Below are positions 49,862 to 58,434 of a stretch of DNA of 64,000 bases, in pieces. Position 1 is the first letter of the stretch. Every line of letters begins with the position of its first letter. Made by a program: the position numbers and the translations under genes. The notes under the pieces are model-generated. The model did not search any database and was not told the DNA's origin. It saw only the letters and a list, made by a program, of their open reading frames with translations. Source of the stretch: UBA2231 sp964415175 (GTDB taxonomy: Bacteria > Elusimicrobiota > Elusimicrobia > Elusimicrobiales > UBA9959); assembly GCA_964415175.1 (NCBI GenBank), contig CAYPYG010000001.1, positions 88,657 through 152,656 of the forward strand, in the 5' to 3' direction.

Positions 49862-50365
49862 TCACGAAATGCCTTTCGAAGAGCGGTTCATGTACCAGTG
49901 GACGAAAGGGAAAATGCTCAGAACGGCCAGACCTCCTATATAAACCGGAAGAGGTCCGTAGTCCACCGAGATACCCTGAAGCGCTGAACGCGCCCACTCG
50001 CACGATACGCCCCGGTAATACAGCGAGATCAATCCCGATACGGCTGTCGCGAGAAAAGCGGCGACAGGCAGCCCGGGCACGATCAACAGTACCGCCAGTT
50101 CTTTTTTACCGGCCGGGAACGAGGCTGATATGGGCGCCAGCCTTTTTTTATAGAAGATCACTCCGGCGACCGCTCCAGCGACGCCCAGGACGGGATACAT
50201 GAGCGACGAGAATACCGCGCCGGCGACGGCGACCATCCCCGCCTCTCCCCCGCGCGTTCCGATCGTGAAAATGACGGAGAGCAGGACTATCTCGGCCAAT
50301 ATGCCGGCCATGAAACCGGCCACAAGCCCGAAAACGCCGAAGAAGGTCCTTTTAACGCGGGTCAT
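49862..50365 (-). CDS. Hypothetical membrane protein behind mgtE
   Basis: 167 residues with four or five hydrophobic helices (FFGVFGLVAGFMAGILAEIV, MVAVAGAVFSSLMYPVLG, ELAVLLIVPGLPVAAFLATA, GPLPVYIGGLAVLSIFPFVHWY). The start overlaps the mgtE stop (ATGA), so it is co-translated. No known family. A DUF-type small membrane partner of the magnesium transporter is conceivable. Confidence 0.62.
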   Translation of the reverse strand: MTRVKRTFFGVFGLVAGFMAGILAEIVLLSVIFTIGTRGGEAGMVAVAGAVFSSLMYPVLGVAGAVAGVIFYKKRLAPISASFPAGKKELAVLLIVPGLPVAAFLATAVSGLISLYYRGVSCEWARSALQGISVDYGPLPVYIGGLAVLSIFPFVHWYMNRSSKGIS

Positions 50366-51603
50366 AGCAGGAAGACGGTGGCCAGCGACAGCAGCAGGCC
50401 CATGCTGGCCACGTCGGTGGCCGTGGTCAGGAAGATGCTCGACGCGGTCGCCGGGTCCGCACCGAGGCGCTTGAGCGCTATCGGCACTATCGCGCCGAAG
50501 AGGCCGCTGACCACGCAGCTGCCGGTCATGGCGGCCACCACGATGAGCGCCAGCGGCAGCGCTTGGGGATTGCCCTGGCTCCTGGCCAGCAGGAACATCC
50601 CCAGCCCGGCCACCAGGCCCACGATGAAGCCGTTGAGCACGCCCAGCAGGCTCTCCTTGCTCATCAGCCGCCAGGCCGAACCGTCCTTGAGTTCATGGAG
50701 GGTCATGCCGCGTATGGTCACGGCCAGCGCCTGGCAGCCCGCGTTGCCCGACTGGCCGGCCAGCACCGGCAGGAAGGCCGCCAGTATCACTATCTGGTCT
50801 ATCGTCGCCTGGAACAGGCTGACCACGCCGCCCGCGACGAAGGCGGTGAGGAGGTTCAGCTGCAGCCAGGGATGGCGGTACCTGAAACTCCTGGGCCAGG
50901 GGGTCGAAAGCTTCTCTTCCTTTTCGACGCCGACCATGCTGCCGGCCTGGGCGCTTATCTCTATGGCCTGCGCCTCGAAGAGCCGCCGGCCGCGTACCGC
51001 GCCGACCAGCGTCCCGAGCGAATTGGTCACCGGGTAAACGGGGAAATGGCGAGTCAGGACCTCGCGCATGGCGTCCATGAGCTGCATGTCGGCGCGCAGG
51101 CTGAACGGGGCCTTCAGCATCATTTCGTCCAACCTCGCCCCTCGGTCAGCGAAAAGGAGGTCGCGCATCACTATTACACCTATAAGCCTGTTCCCGGCGT
51201 CCGTAACGAAAGCGTAGGTGATGAACTCGCGCTTGACCAGTTCCCTCAGCGCCTCTATCGCCTGCGCCACGGTCGTCTCCGGCCGGAATACGGCCCAGAC
51301 CGGGTCCATCATCCGGCCGACGCTGCCCTTCGGGAAGGTCAGGTTGGAGGCCCACTGATCGCGCACCTCTTTGGGCAGCGCGGCGGTTATCCTGTCGCGG
51401 TCCCCGGCCGGGAGGGTCTCCAATATATGCTCGGCGGCCTGCGGGTCCATGAGGCGCAGCGCGCCCATGGCCGGTCCGGTCTCCGCCCTCTCCAGCAGCG
51501 AGGCGGCCGCCGGCGTATCCAGGCTGGACAGGGCCTGCGCCAGTTCCTCCGGGGCGGAAGGAACGGCCGTTCTTTCGGGGGCTTCGATGGTCGATGAGGT
51601 CAC
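50362..51603 (-). CDS. mgtE: MgtE-type magnesium channel/transporter
   Basis: 413 residues, GTG start three bases after the preceding stop. The N-terminal helical domain is shortened (~30-115, RLMDPQAAEHILETLPAGDRD, VGRMMDPVWAVF); two CBS domains follow (~120-240), then five membrane helices from ~265 with the pore elements LAGQSGNAGCQALAV, LNGFIVGLVAGLG, and the Asp in TTATDVASMG that coordinates Mg2+ in the pore. CBS domains close the channel when cytosolic Mg2+ is high. It is translated with the preceding and following genes. The operon order is 51607-52005, mgtE, 49862-50365. Confidence 0.93.
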   Translation of the reverse strand: MTSSTIEAPERTAVPSAPEELAQALSSLDTPAAASLLERAETGPAMGALRLMDPQAAEHILETLPAGDRDRITAALPKEVRDQWASNLTFPKGSVGRMMDPVWAVFRPETTVAQAIEALRELVKREFITYAFVTDAGNRLIGVIVMRDLLFADRGARLDEMMLKAPFSLRADMQLMDAMREVLTRHFPVYPVTNSLGTLVGAVRGRRLFEAQAIEISAQAGSMVGVEKEEKLSTPWPRSFRYRHPWLQLNLLTAFVAGGVVSLFQATIDQIVILAAFLPVLAGQSGNAGCQALAVTIRGMTLHELKDGSAWRLMSKESLLGVLNGFIVGLVAGLGMFLLARSQGNPQALPLALIVVAAMTGSCVVSGLFGAIVPIALKRLGADPATASSIFLTTATDVASMGLLLSLATVFLL

Positions 51604-51606
51604 GGT

Positions 51607-52005
51607 TCAGTCCTTTTCGGCGTAAGTTATGCTCAGCGCGGTCCCGACCGCCTTCGCCCGGTACGGGCGGGAGGCGGAATTGATGAACTTCTCGAAATCC
51701 TTCGCGGTGATCTCGGGCTCCTGGCCGGGCTTGAGCGGCAGCGTCACGTTCCAGCCCGCGACATGGTTCACCGTGCCGTCGGGACGGCTATAGCGGAAGA
51801 TGGAGAGCCAGACGGACATGGTCCCGTCTATGCCCGTGCCGCGGCCCCTGGCCCTGCCGGAGAATTCGACGGAACCCGCCTCTCCCCCCACCGTGACGAG
51901 AGGCCTGGTCACGGAAACCTTCTGGAGTTTGTCGAAAGAAAGCGCCGTCAGTTTGGCGCCTTTCGCCATTTCGGCGGCTGGATCGTATTTCCTGTTCGCG
52001 GTCAT
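51607..52005 (-). CDS. Hypothetical protein upstream of mgtE
   Basis: 132 residues from the ATG at 52005 (GAGGG upstream); a TTG at 52035 is an in-frame alternative. No signal or membrane segment. Mostly beta strands (SVTRPLVTVGGEAGSVEFSG, TMSVWLSIFRYSRPDG, HVAGWNVTLPLKPGQEP), with a helix ITAKDFEKFINSAS near the end. Not recognised. It begins the mgtE operon and is divergent from pcp, whose -10 box lies in the 76-base gap. Confidence 0.58.
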   Translation of the reverse strand: MTANRKYDPAAEMAKGAKLTALSFDKLQKVSVTRPLVTVGGEAGSVEFSGRARGRGTGIDGTMSVWLSIFRYSRPDGTVNHVAGWNVTLPLKPGQEPEITAKDFEKFINSASRPYRAKAVGTALSITYAEKD

Positions 52006-52081
52006 CGCCCTCACCCGTAAGATCGCTCCACCCAATTTTAGGCCATACGGAAAGCCCTGTCAACTTACATATAATATCGGC

Positions 52082-52699
52082 ATGGCGAAGAAAATACTCG
52101 TTACCGCTTTCGAACCTTTCGGCGGCAGGACCGATAATCCCACCCTGCGCGTGCTGGCGGCCTTGAAGGCCCCGCCCGGCGCCCGTCTTTTAAAGGCCCG
52201 GCTGCCCGTGGAAGGCCGGTCCGTCGGGAAAAAAATAGAGACCCTGCTCGCCCGGCTGAAGCCGGACTTCGTGCTATCGCTGGGCCTGGCCGCCGGCGAG
52301 GCCGCTATAAGGGTGGAGCGGTTCGGGCTCAATATCGCGGATTACGGGATAAAGGACAATGCGGGCTGGAGCCCCGACGGCGAGAAGCTTGACCCGTCCG
52401 GACCGGCCGCATATTTCGTCACGGTCGACCCGCTGGAACTCGCGGCCGCCTGCCGCCGCGCCGGCGCGCCGGCCTATGTCAGCAATCACGCCGGCGGCTA
52501 TGTCTGCAATACGCTGATGTACCGCGCCATGCGGGCGATAGAGCGGTCCGGGTTGCGGACACGCTACGCCTTCATCCACATCCCCGTCAGCACCGAGATG
52601 GCGCTGAAAGAGAAGCCCGGGAAGAACATTTCCCCCTCGCTGCCGCTGGCGCTTATGACCGCCGCCGCGCAGACCGCCATAAAAGAAGCCGCGAAATAG
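52082..52699 (+). CDS. pcp: Pyroglutamyl-peptidase I (C15)
   Basis: 205 residues from the ATG at 52082; an open frame further upstream is not the gene. Catalytic residues read as E79 (AAIRVERFGLNIAD), C142 (SNHAGGYVCNTLMY) and H166 (FIHIPVS), the C15 triad. N-terminal ILVTAFEPFGG is the strand that binds the pyroglutamyl group. It removes N-terminal pyroglutamate from peptides in the cytoplasm. TATAAT (52070-52075) ends six bases before the ATG, so the message is probably leaderless. Confidence 0.93.
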   Translation: MAKKILVTAFEPFGGRTDNPTLRVLAALKAPPGARLLKARLPVEGRSVGKKIETLLARLKPDFVLSLGLAAGEAAIRVERFGLNIADYGIKDNAGWSPDGEKLDPSGPAAYFVTVDPLELAAACRRAGAPAYVSNHAGGYVCNTLMYRAMRAIERSGLRTRYAFIHIPVSTEMALKEKPGKNISPSLPLALMTAAAQTAIKEAAK

Positions 52700-52718
52700 G
52701 ATCGCCGCCCATAAAAAA

Positions 52719-52751
52719 GCCCCCGGCCTTCGCAAGGCCCGGGGGCTTTTC
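52719..52751. terminator. Bidirectional terminator between pcp and the kinase gene
   Basis: Stem GCCCCCGGCCTT / AAGGCC-C-GGGGGC (52719-52730 with 52734-52746, one bulged C), with A-run before it and TTTTC after; it can serve pcp and, on the minus strand, the gene ending at 52766. Confidence 0.88.
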
Positions 52752-52765
52752 TTCCGCCGCGGCGG

Positions 52766-53392
52766 TCAGGCCGCGGCGGCGGTCTTTTTGGCGATCCGGG
52801 ACGGGCTCCAGTTAAGGGCGGCCAGGGTCTCGTCCACTATATGGTCGGCCCATTCCTTGCGGAGCTCGGTGGTCGGCTCGGGCAGCGTGCGGTGGTTTAT
52901 GCGGAATTCGTCGAGCAGCGTATTGAGCCGGTCGAAGATGTCCTTGCGGAACTCCTCGCTCTGCGCGTCGCGGATGCCGTCGTCCACCAGCTCGCCCACC
53001 ATAGGCAGCTTGTAGATGACGTCGTAGGGGAAGGTCTCGGCGTAGCCGCGCAGGAAGTCGCGCAGCATCCTGTTCTCGCCGCAGCGGCGCTCCAGGTAGA
53101 CCAGGTTGTCGAAAACGCTGCGGTCGCAGACCACCACCTGGTAATGGCGCAGCGTGCCGCGCAGTTCCTCGGTGATGTGCTGCATCATGATGTACATCTG
53201 GGCCGGCAGCGTGGTGCTCTCGTTTATCGGTATGCCCTGCTCGAAGGCGGCGGCCGCTATCTCGGAGAAGACCTTCACCTTCAGGCCCCGCTTCTTAAGC
53301 TCGGCCGCCACCTCGTAGCAGAGGGTGGTCTTGCCGGTGCCGTGGGTGGAGATAAGGGAGATCTTGTAGGGGCGTTTCTTATTGTGGGGCAT
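52766..53392 (-). CDS. P-loop nucleotide-binding kinase-like protein (AAA_28/NadR-like)
   Basis: 208 residues. The P-loop is near the N-terminus (SLISTHGTGKTTL, Walker A GxxGTGKT at ~18). CDRSVFDNLVYLER (~110) matches the DRS/DR motif that binds the phosphate acceptor in deoxynucleoside-kinase and NadR-like proteins. A C-terminal region with RTLPEPTTELRKEW follows. It may phosphorylate a nucleoside or ribosyl substrate, but the pocket is not diagnostic. It ends near a bidirectional terminator and is divergent from the TPR gene at 53497. Confidence 0.72.
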   Translation of the reverse strand: MPHNKKRPYKISLISTHGTGKTTLCYEVAAELKKRGLKVKVFSEIAAAAFEQGIPINESTTLPAQMYIMMQHITEELRGTLRHYQVVVCDRSVFDNLVYLERRCGENRMLRDFLRGYAETFPYDVIYKLPMVGELVDDGIRDAQSEEFRKDIFDRLNTLLDEFRINHRTLPEPTTELRKEWADHIVDETLAALNWSPSRIAKKTAAAA

Positions 53393-53496
53393 TTGTTTCT
53401 CCGGGAAAAGATCTGGTCCGGGAATGTTACACCTTTTTGCGGGGCGGCGGCAAATTTCCGTCGGCGGCGGTCAAACTGGTAGAATACAGGGAAGCC

Positions 53497-54561
53497 ATGG
53501 ACCTCAGGAAAAGATTCAGCCTCATCAAGAAGGCGCGCCCGGACGCGGCGGCGGCCCGCTTCGACAGCATCATGCGCGACGTGCTGCCCGGCTACAAACC
53601 GTCGGCCGGCCGCAGCCGGTCGCTGGAGGCGGCGATGAAGCTGCTCGGGCGCCGCCGCCTGGCGCCGGCCCTGCGGCGCTTCAATTCCGTCATAAAAAAA
53701 TCGCCCGAACCGCGCGCCCTCTCGGGCCGGGCCCTGTGCTGGTGGGAGAAGGCCGATTACGGCCGCGCGCTGGCCGACCTGGACCGCGCCGTCAAGGCCG
53801 ACGGCGAGAACGAGAACCTGCTGGTCCTGCGCTCGCAGCTCAAGAGCGAGATAGCCTCCATGCACCGCGCCGGCTACCGCGCCTCCGACCGCCTGCGCTG
53901 GTACGGCATAGACGACCCCGCCCGCGACTGGGGCGGCGAGGCCGTGGCCGACCTCACCCGGGCCGCGGCGCTGAAACCGGATTCCCCGCAGCTCTACGTG
54001 GAGCGGGCGCTGGCCCATATCTACCGCGACGACCACGCCGCCGCCCTGGCCGACTGCGACCGGGCGCTGGAGCTGGGCCGCGACGACAGCGAGGTCCGCA
54101 CGCACCGCGCGCTGGCGCTTTTCAACCTGGACAGGCCGGGGGAGGCCGCCGCCGACGCGCAGCTGGCCGTGGACATGGGCCACAAGGACGCCTGGCCGCG
54201 CCTGATACTGGGCTGGCTGGCGGCGGCGGGAGAGGATTACCGCGGGGCGATGGCCCATTTCCGCGAGGCACTGGCCGCCGACAGGAAGAACGCCCAGGCC
54301 ATGGCCAATATCGGCCGCTGCTACACGGAACTAGGCGACTTCAACAAGGCCTCGGATTTCATCGACAGGGCGCTCAAGGCCGATCCCTACGACGCTTACT
54401 CGCACTACGCCCTGGCGCTGTGGTTCGAGCGTCAGGACCTGCCCGGCGAAGCGCTCTGGACCTGCCTCAACGCCGCGCTGACCTGCCCGGCCGACGCGCG
54501 GCTGATGGAAAAAATATCGGAACTCATCTCGAAGGGCGTCTACCCCGCCGAGCCGGACTGA
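53497..54561 (+). CDS. Multi-TPR cytoplasmic protein
   Basis: 354 residues from the ATG at 53497. No signal or membrane helix. At least seven TPR units from ~45 on, including LGRRRLAPALRRFNSVIKKS, ERALAHIYRDDHAAALADCD, HRALALFNLDRPGEAAADAQ, NIGRCYTELGDFNKASDFID and ALWFERQDLPGEALWTCLNA. A scaffold protein; partner unknown. TAGAAT at 53480-53485 may be its -10 box. It is convergent with the membrane-protein gene ending at 54571. Confidence 0.77.
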   Translation: MDLRKRFSLIKKARPDAAAARFDSIMRDVLPGYKPSAGRSRSLEAAMKLLGRRRLAPALRRFNSVIKKSPEPRALSGRALCWWEKADYGRALADLDRAVKADGENENLLVLRSQLKSEIASMHRAGYRASDRLRWYGIDDPARDWGGEAVADLTRAAALKPDSPQLYVERALAHIYRDDHAAALADCDRALELGRDDSEVRTHRALALFNLDRPGEAAADAQLAVDMGHKDAWPRLILGWLAAAGEDYRGAMAHFREALAADRKNAQAMANIGRCYTELGDFNKASDFIDRALKADPYDAYSHYALALWFERQDLPGEALWTCLNAALTCPADARLMEKISELISKGVYPAEPD

Positions 54562-54570
54562 AACCGCCCG

Positions 54571-55653
54571 CTAGCGGGCCAGCAGGTCCATCAACCCCAG
54601 CTCGTGGCGGAACTTGAACACCGCCAGTATCACGAAAGCCAGTATGGCGGCCAGCAGGAACGCGAAAGTGTCGCCGCCCACGACACCCCGCGGCGGCGGC
54701 GGCAGCACCAGGTTCTCCCCCTTCTCCCTCACGTAGTCCGCGTAGATGTCGCAGGCCGAGATGATGTAGATCGGCCGCAGGAAAAGCAGCACCATGCCCG
54801 CCGCCGCCACTATCGGCACCCCGGCCCAGAAGTAGAACTTGTAGATCGTGCTCTCTATCGGCAGGTCGAAGTTCACGAGTTCCGGGAACATCACGAAGAA
54901 AACTATCGTGCCGATATAGGCGCCTACCCCGACTATCCAGCACAACGCGGAATATCCGCCGCGCAGGATCAGGACGTCCCTGAACCTGGCCGCGACCATG
55001 CCTACCGACCGCTTGCCGGCGTCTATCAGGCCGCGCCCCGTGACCAGCCCCGGCAGGATGCCGATGGTCGCCACCTTCCAGGCGTAGTAGAGCGCCTCGC
55101 TCATCGCCTTCTCCAGCGGCGTACGGCGGTCGCGCTTCTTCGGCAGGCGGTCCAGTATGCGCATCACCGTCCACCAGCCGTCTATCCAGTGGAAGACCCA
55201 CAGCGGCATGGCGCGCGGCAGCGCCATCCGCATGCAGCCGGCGACCGTGGACCCGCAGCCCAGCCGGGACTGGACGTGCACCGCGCCCATGGCGCCGGAA
55301 AGTATGCCGAGAGGGAAAGCGGTCAGGCCCACCACCGCGAAGGACCAGAGCAGCAGGATCAGGTCGCCTATGGTGGCGCCGTCGGAATTGGAGGAGCGCC
55401 GCCAGGTCTCCTCGGGTATCCAGCCGATGATCTCCACCCAGAGATAATAGCCGGCAGCTATGCAGGCCCATTGCAGCAGCGCGAAAACGACGAGTTCCTT
55501 CTCCCTGAGGATAAGGCCTACGGCGAACTTCGTGCGCTCCCAGAAGCCGGCCAGCCCGGCCCCCAGCGTCGCGCGAGTGTCGCTCATCCCCGGCAGGGCG
55601 TAAACCTCCTTGCGGACATTTTCCATCTCGGAGAAGTATTCGTTTATCTTCAT
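54571..55653 (-). CDS. Hypothetical polytopic membrane protein
   Basis: 360 residues with six or seven hydrophobic segments (LVVFALLQWACIAAGYYLW, ILLLWSFAVVGLTAFPLGIL, ALCWIVGVGAYIGTIVFFVM, GVPIVAAAGMVLLFLRPIYI, AFLLAAILAFVILAVFKF), and a basic loop (RLPKKRDRRTPLEKAMSEAL) on the cytoplasmic side. The helix arrangement resembles YIP1/DUF-type envelope proteins, but I cannot name a family. TATATT ends six bases before the ATG (55665-55660, minus strand). Confidence 0.62.
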   Translation of the reverse strand: MKINEYFSEMENVRKEVYALPGMSDTRATLGAGLAGFWERTKFAVGLILREKELVVFALLQWACIAAGYYLWVEIIGWIPEETWRRSSNSDGATIGDLILLLWSFAVVGLTAFPLGILSGAMGAVHVQSRLGCGSTVAGCMRMALPRAMPLWVFHWIDGWWTVMRILDRLPKKRDRRTPLEKAMSEALYYAWKVATIGILPGLVTGRGLIDAGKRSVGMVAARFRDVLILRGGYSALCWIVGVGAYIGTIVFFVMFPELVNFDLPIESTIYKFYFWAGVPIVAAAGMVLLFLRPIYIISACDIYADYVREKGENLVLPPPPRGVVGGDTFAFLLAAILAFVILAVFKFRHELGLMDLLAR

Positions 55654-55807
55654 AGGGCCAATATATCAAAAGCGGCCCACGGGTCCCAAGGACCCAGGCG
55701 GGACAGGGAAATAAAACCGCCCGGGCCTGGGCTTTAAGCCCCATCAACGGCGGCTCCGGTTATCGCATAATCTAAGAGTAAAGGAACGCCGCGCTATAAG
55801 GACCGCG

Positions 55808-57223
55808 ATGAACAAAGCCATCTCATTTTTACTGCTGCTCATTCCCTCCGCTTCATTCTCCGCCGGCTTCGGCGACCTCGCCGTGAGCGCCGGCGCCTTG
55901 TCCGGCCGGACCTTCGTACCGCTGGCGGCCTCGGCGCTCGCGCTGCCCGGCGCCGCGCAAAAGAGCGGCGACCGCTGGTACGGGGCCGATTCCCGCCAGG
56001 TCCGGCTCCGATTCGGCACCTATATGCTCTACCGGGTACCGAAAAGCTACACCGGAGCGGTCTCGCGCATCCTGGAGGACCGCCGCCAGCGCGAGAAGAT
56101 AGAGGAACTGGTGCGCCTGCAGCTGCAGCATATGTACGGGGCTTTCACCATGCATCCCGGCTTCACCGAGAATCCCGGCATACCGTCGGGCGATTTCAAG
56201 CTGCGCCTGCTGGAGGCGCAGAAAGTCCCCAACGAGGACTATGCCTGGATAAGCTATTCCTACGACGATATCGCGGTCTTCGCCTCCGGACTTTTCCACG
56301 GCGGCGGTCCGCAGAAGATCCGTTTCGCCCTGCCCTTGGACCCGTCCACGATCTACTCCAGCGGTTTCCCCCATCCCGGCGCCAGGAAGAACCTCTGCAC
56401 CGACGAGCATTACAACAGCGAGGGCGACTTCTGGTACTTCTGGAACCCCTACCAGGAGGGCTGCCCCATCACGGAGGACGAACTGATACTGGTGGAGACC
56501 GACCTGGAGCCGCTGCCGATGACGCGCGGCACCTACCCGGAGTACGACAGACTTTACGGCGACAACGGCAACGGCCCCGAACTGAAGGTCACCTACCTGG
56601 TGGGCATAGACGAGAGCTTCCATAGCGGCGACCTGGGCCGCCGCACTTTCCGCGACGCCTTCGAACTGCTCCGCGGCGCGGGCTTCGAGGTCTCGGCCGA
56701 CGAGAGCCGCCGCAAGACGCTCTATTTCCGCCGCGGCTCGGGCCGCACGGTCATAGACATGCACCTTATGGACCCCGACAGCGCCGAGTTCGCCTCCGCG
56801 GCCGCGGAGGCCATGCGCGGCTCCGACATTTTCCTCTACGACGGCCATTCCGGCCTGGGCGGCTACCTGGACCCGGCGCGGCTGGAGGAGGAATCCGGCC
56901 TGACGCTCGACCTGCCGAAAGACAAGTACCAGATCTTCGTCTTCCAGGGCTGCTCCACCTACGCCTACTACAACGGCGGCTATTTCCGCCTCAAGCGGAG
57001 CGCCTCCGACCCCAAGGGCACGAAGAACCTGGATATCATCACCACCGGCATAGGCGCCGCTTTCGACGTGGGAGCGAAGGCCGACACGGCCTTCCTGACC
57101 AGCGTCACCATGGGCAACCGCCCCTCCTGGCAGACCATCATCAACCGCATACACGCCGCCGAAGGCGACATGACCGCGCTCACCCACGTCAACGGCGACG
57201 AGGACAATCCCTCCGCCCCCTGA
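55808..57223 (+). CDS. Exported protein with a His/Cys dyad, possible clan-CD-like peptidase
   Basis: 471 residues with signal peptide about 1-19 (PSASFSA). The middle is not recognised. Near the C-terminus DIFLYDGHSGLGGYLD gives H347 and, 35 residues on, YQIFVFQGCSTYAYYNGG gives C382: the same strand-His-Gly and strand-Gly-Cys arrangement as in the 40588-41493 protein, though overall similarity is low. Clan CD proteases use this dyad. Proteolytic activity is inferred. TATAAG ends seven bases before the ATG. A terminator follows 20 bases after the stop. Confidence 0.6.
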   Translation: MNKAISFLLLLIPSASFSAGFGDLAVSAGALSGRTFVPLAASALALPGAAQKSGDRWYGADSRQVRLRFGTYMLYRVPKSYTGAVSRILEDRRQREKIEELVRLQLQHMYGAFTMHPGFTENPGIPSGDFKLRLLEAQKVPNEDYAWISYSYDDIAVFASGLFHGGGPQKIRFALPLDPSTIYSSGFPHPGARKNLCTDEHYNSEGDFWYFWNPYQEGCPITEDELILVETDLEPLPMTRGTYPEYDRLYGDNGNGPELKVTYLVGIDESFHSGDLGRRTFRDAFELLRGAGFEVSADESRRKTLYFRRGSGRTVIDMHLMDPDSAEFASAAAEAMRGSDIFLYDGHSGLGGYLDPARLEEESGLTLDLPKDKYQIFVFQGCSTYAYYNGGYFRLKRSASDPKGTKNLDIITTGIGAAFDVGAKADTAFLTSVTMGNRPSWQTIINRIHAAEGDMTALTHVNGDEDNPSAP

Positions 57224-57242
57224 TCCCGCGGCGCGCCGCTAA

Positions 57243-57275
57243 GCCCGTCCCCGTCCGGGGGCGGGCCGTTTTTTT
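57243..57275 (+). terminator. Intrinsic terminator after the His/Cys-dyad gene
   Basis: Stem GCCCGTCCCC / GGGGGCGGGC (57243-57252 with 57257-57266, one G-U) with loop GTCC, followed by CG and seven T. Confidence 0.88.
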
Positions 57276-57306
57276 CTATAATCCTGTTCCCGGGCAGCCG
57301 GGCATC

Positions 57307-58332
57307 ATGAAGAAAAAGACCGCGCTCCTATCCGGACTCCTTCTCGCCGCGGCCCTGGCATGGGCGGGGTACCGCGTCTGGCGCGCGCCGTCCATCCCCG
57401 TACCCATCACCCCGGAACACCGGGCGAGGGTTATGTCGCAGCCGGTGTTATACGCTAAAAATTACGATTTCGACCCGGCCTCCGCGATGGAGAGCCGCAT
57501 AGGACCGCCGCCGCCCTTCCTGCTGGACTGGCTCAAGAAGAACGACGGCCGCGCCGATTACCGGCCCTATACCCCGACGGCGGCGGAGAGAAAAACGCTC
57601 GCCGGCTGGCTGGAACAGCTCCCGTCCGGGATGAAGAACGTCCTGCGGCGGCGGCTGATCGGGATATACCTGGTGGAGAATTTCCTCGGCAACGGCCTGA
57701 GCAATCTGGTGCTCGGGGACGGGCCGGAGGAGTATTACGCCTGGGTGGTCCTGAATACCGAGGGCTTTTCCCGCACCCTCTCCGGGACGCTTACCGGCCG
57801 CGAGGCTTCGGCCTTCATGGGCGGCGGGGTATCTGTGGAATGCGGCGGCCGGGAACCGGCGGGAATATTCTACGCGCTGACGCACGAGATCACCCACGCC
57901 TACGACTATGTCGCGGGAATAACCCCCTATGTCGAGCCGGAATGGTACGAACTCCTGTCGGGCGCTCCCCCGTGGCCCGAGCCGGGCTGGGAAGTCTGGC
58001 GCGGCTACCGCACGCCGCTGCCGGAGCACGACTTCGCCGCCAGGAAGAAGCTCGGTTTCTACGGGATGGGCGGCGGGCCGAAACTGAAGACCTCGGAGGC
58101 GGCCTCGGTCTACGGAAGTCTCGCGGATTCGCCTTTCGTGTCCCTCTACGGCTCGCAGAACTGGGCCGAGGACGCGGCGGAAATGATGGTCTACGCCGCC
58201 ACGCGGCGGCTCACCGGTTCTTCCTGCCGCGTGAAATACAGGGAGCCGTCCGGCCGGACGGCCTTCTTCAGCCCGGGCGGGGAAGCCTCCGCCAGGGCCG
58301 AAGCTCTCTACCTGCGGCTTTCCGGCGAATAA
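57307..58332 (+). CDS. Exported HExxH protein, predicted zinc metalloprotease
   Basis: 341 residues with an uncleaved or cleaved N-terminal hydrophobic segment (about 4-22). H193-E194-x-x-H197 in YALTHEITHAYDY fits a zinc site, and E288 or E292 in NWAEDAAEMMVYAATRR could be the third ligand, the gluzincin arrangement. The region before it (LVLGDGPEEYYAWVVLN) and after it are not recognised. If active it would cleave proteins in the periplasm. It follows another candidate protease gene. TATAAT lies ~24 bases before the ATG. Confidence 0.62.
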   Translation: MKKKTALLSGLLLAAALAWAGYRVWRAPSIPVPITPEHRARVMSQPVLYAKNYDFDPASAMESRIGPPPPFLLDWLKKNDGRADYRPYTPTAAERKTLAGWLEQLPSGMKNVLRRRLIGIYLVENFLGNGLSNLVLGDGPEEYYAWVVLNTEGFSRTLSGTLTGREASAFMGGGVSVECGGREPAGIFYALTHEITHAYDYVAGITPYVEPEWYELLSGAPPWPEPGWEVWRGYRTPLPEHDFAARKKLGFYGMGGGPKLKTSEAASVYGSLADSPFVSLYGSQNWAEDAAEMMVYAATRRLTGSSCRVKYREPSGRTAFFSPGGEASARAEALYLRLSGE

Positions 58333-58343
58333 CCCTCCGCCTT

Positions 58344-58374
58344 AAAGGGCCCAGCGGGCGCTGGGCCCTTTTTC
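58344..58374 (+). terminator. Intrinsic terminator after the HExxH gene
   Basis: Stem AAAGGGCCCAGC / GCTGGGCCCTTT (58344-58355 with 58360-58371), loop GGGC, followed by further T. The sequence is nearly symmetric and could work in both directions. Confidence 0.88.
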
Positions 58375-58434
58375 ATCGATAGAACGGGCTTTATGGCTGT
58401 AGCGGACGGGGACGGGGACGGCTATCATATATAT

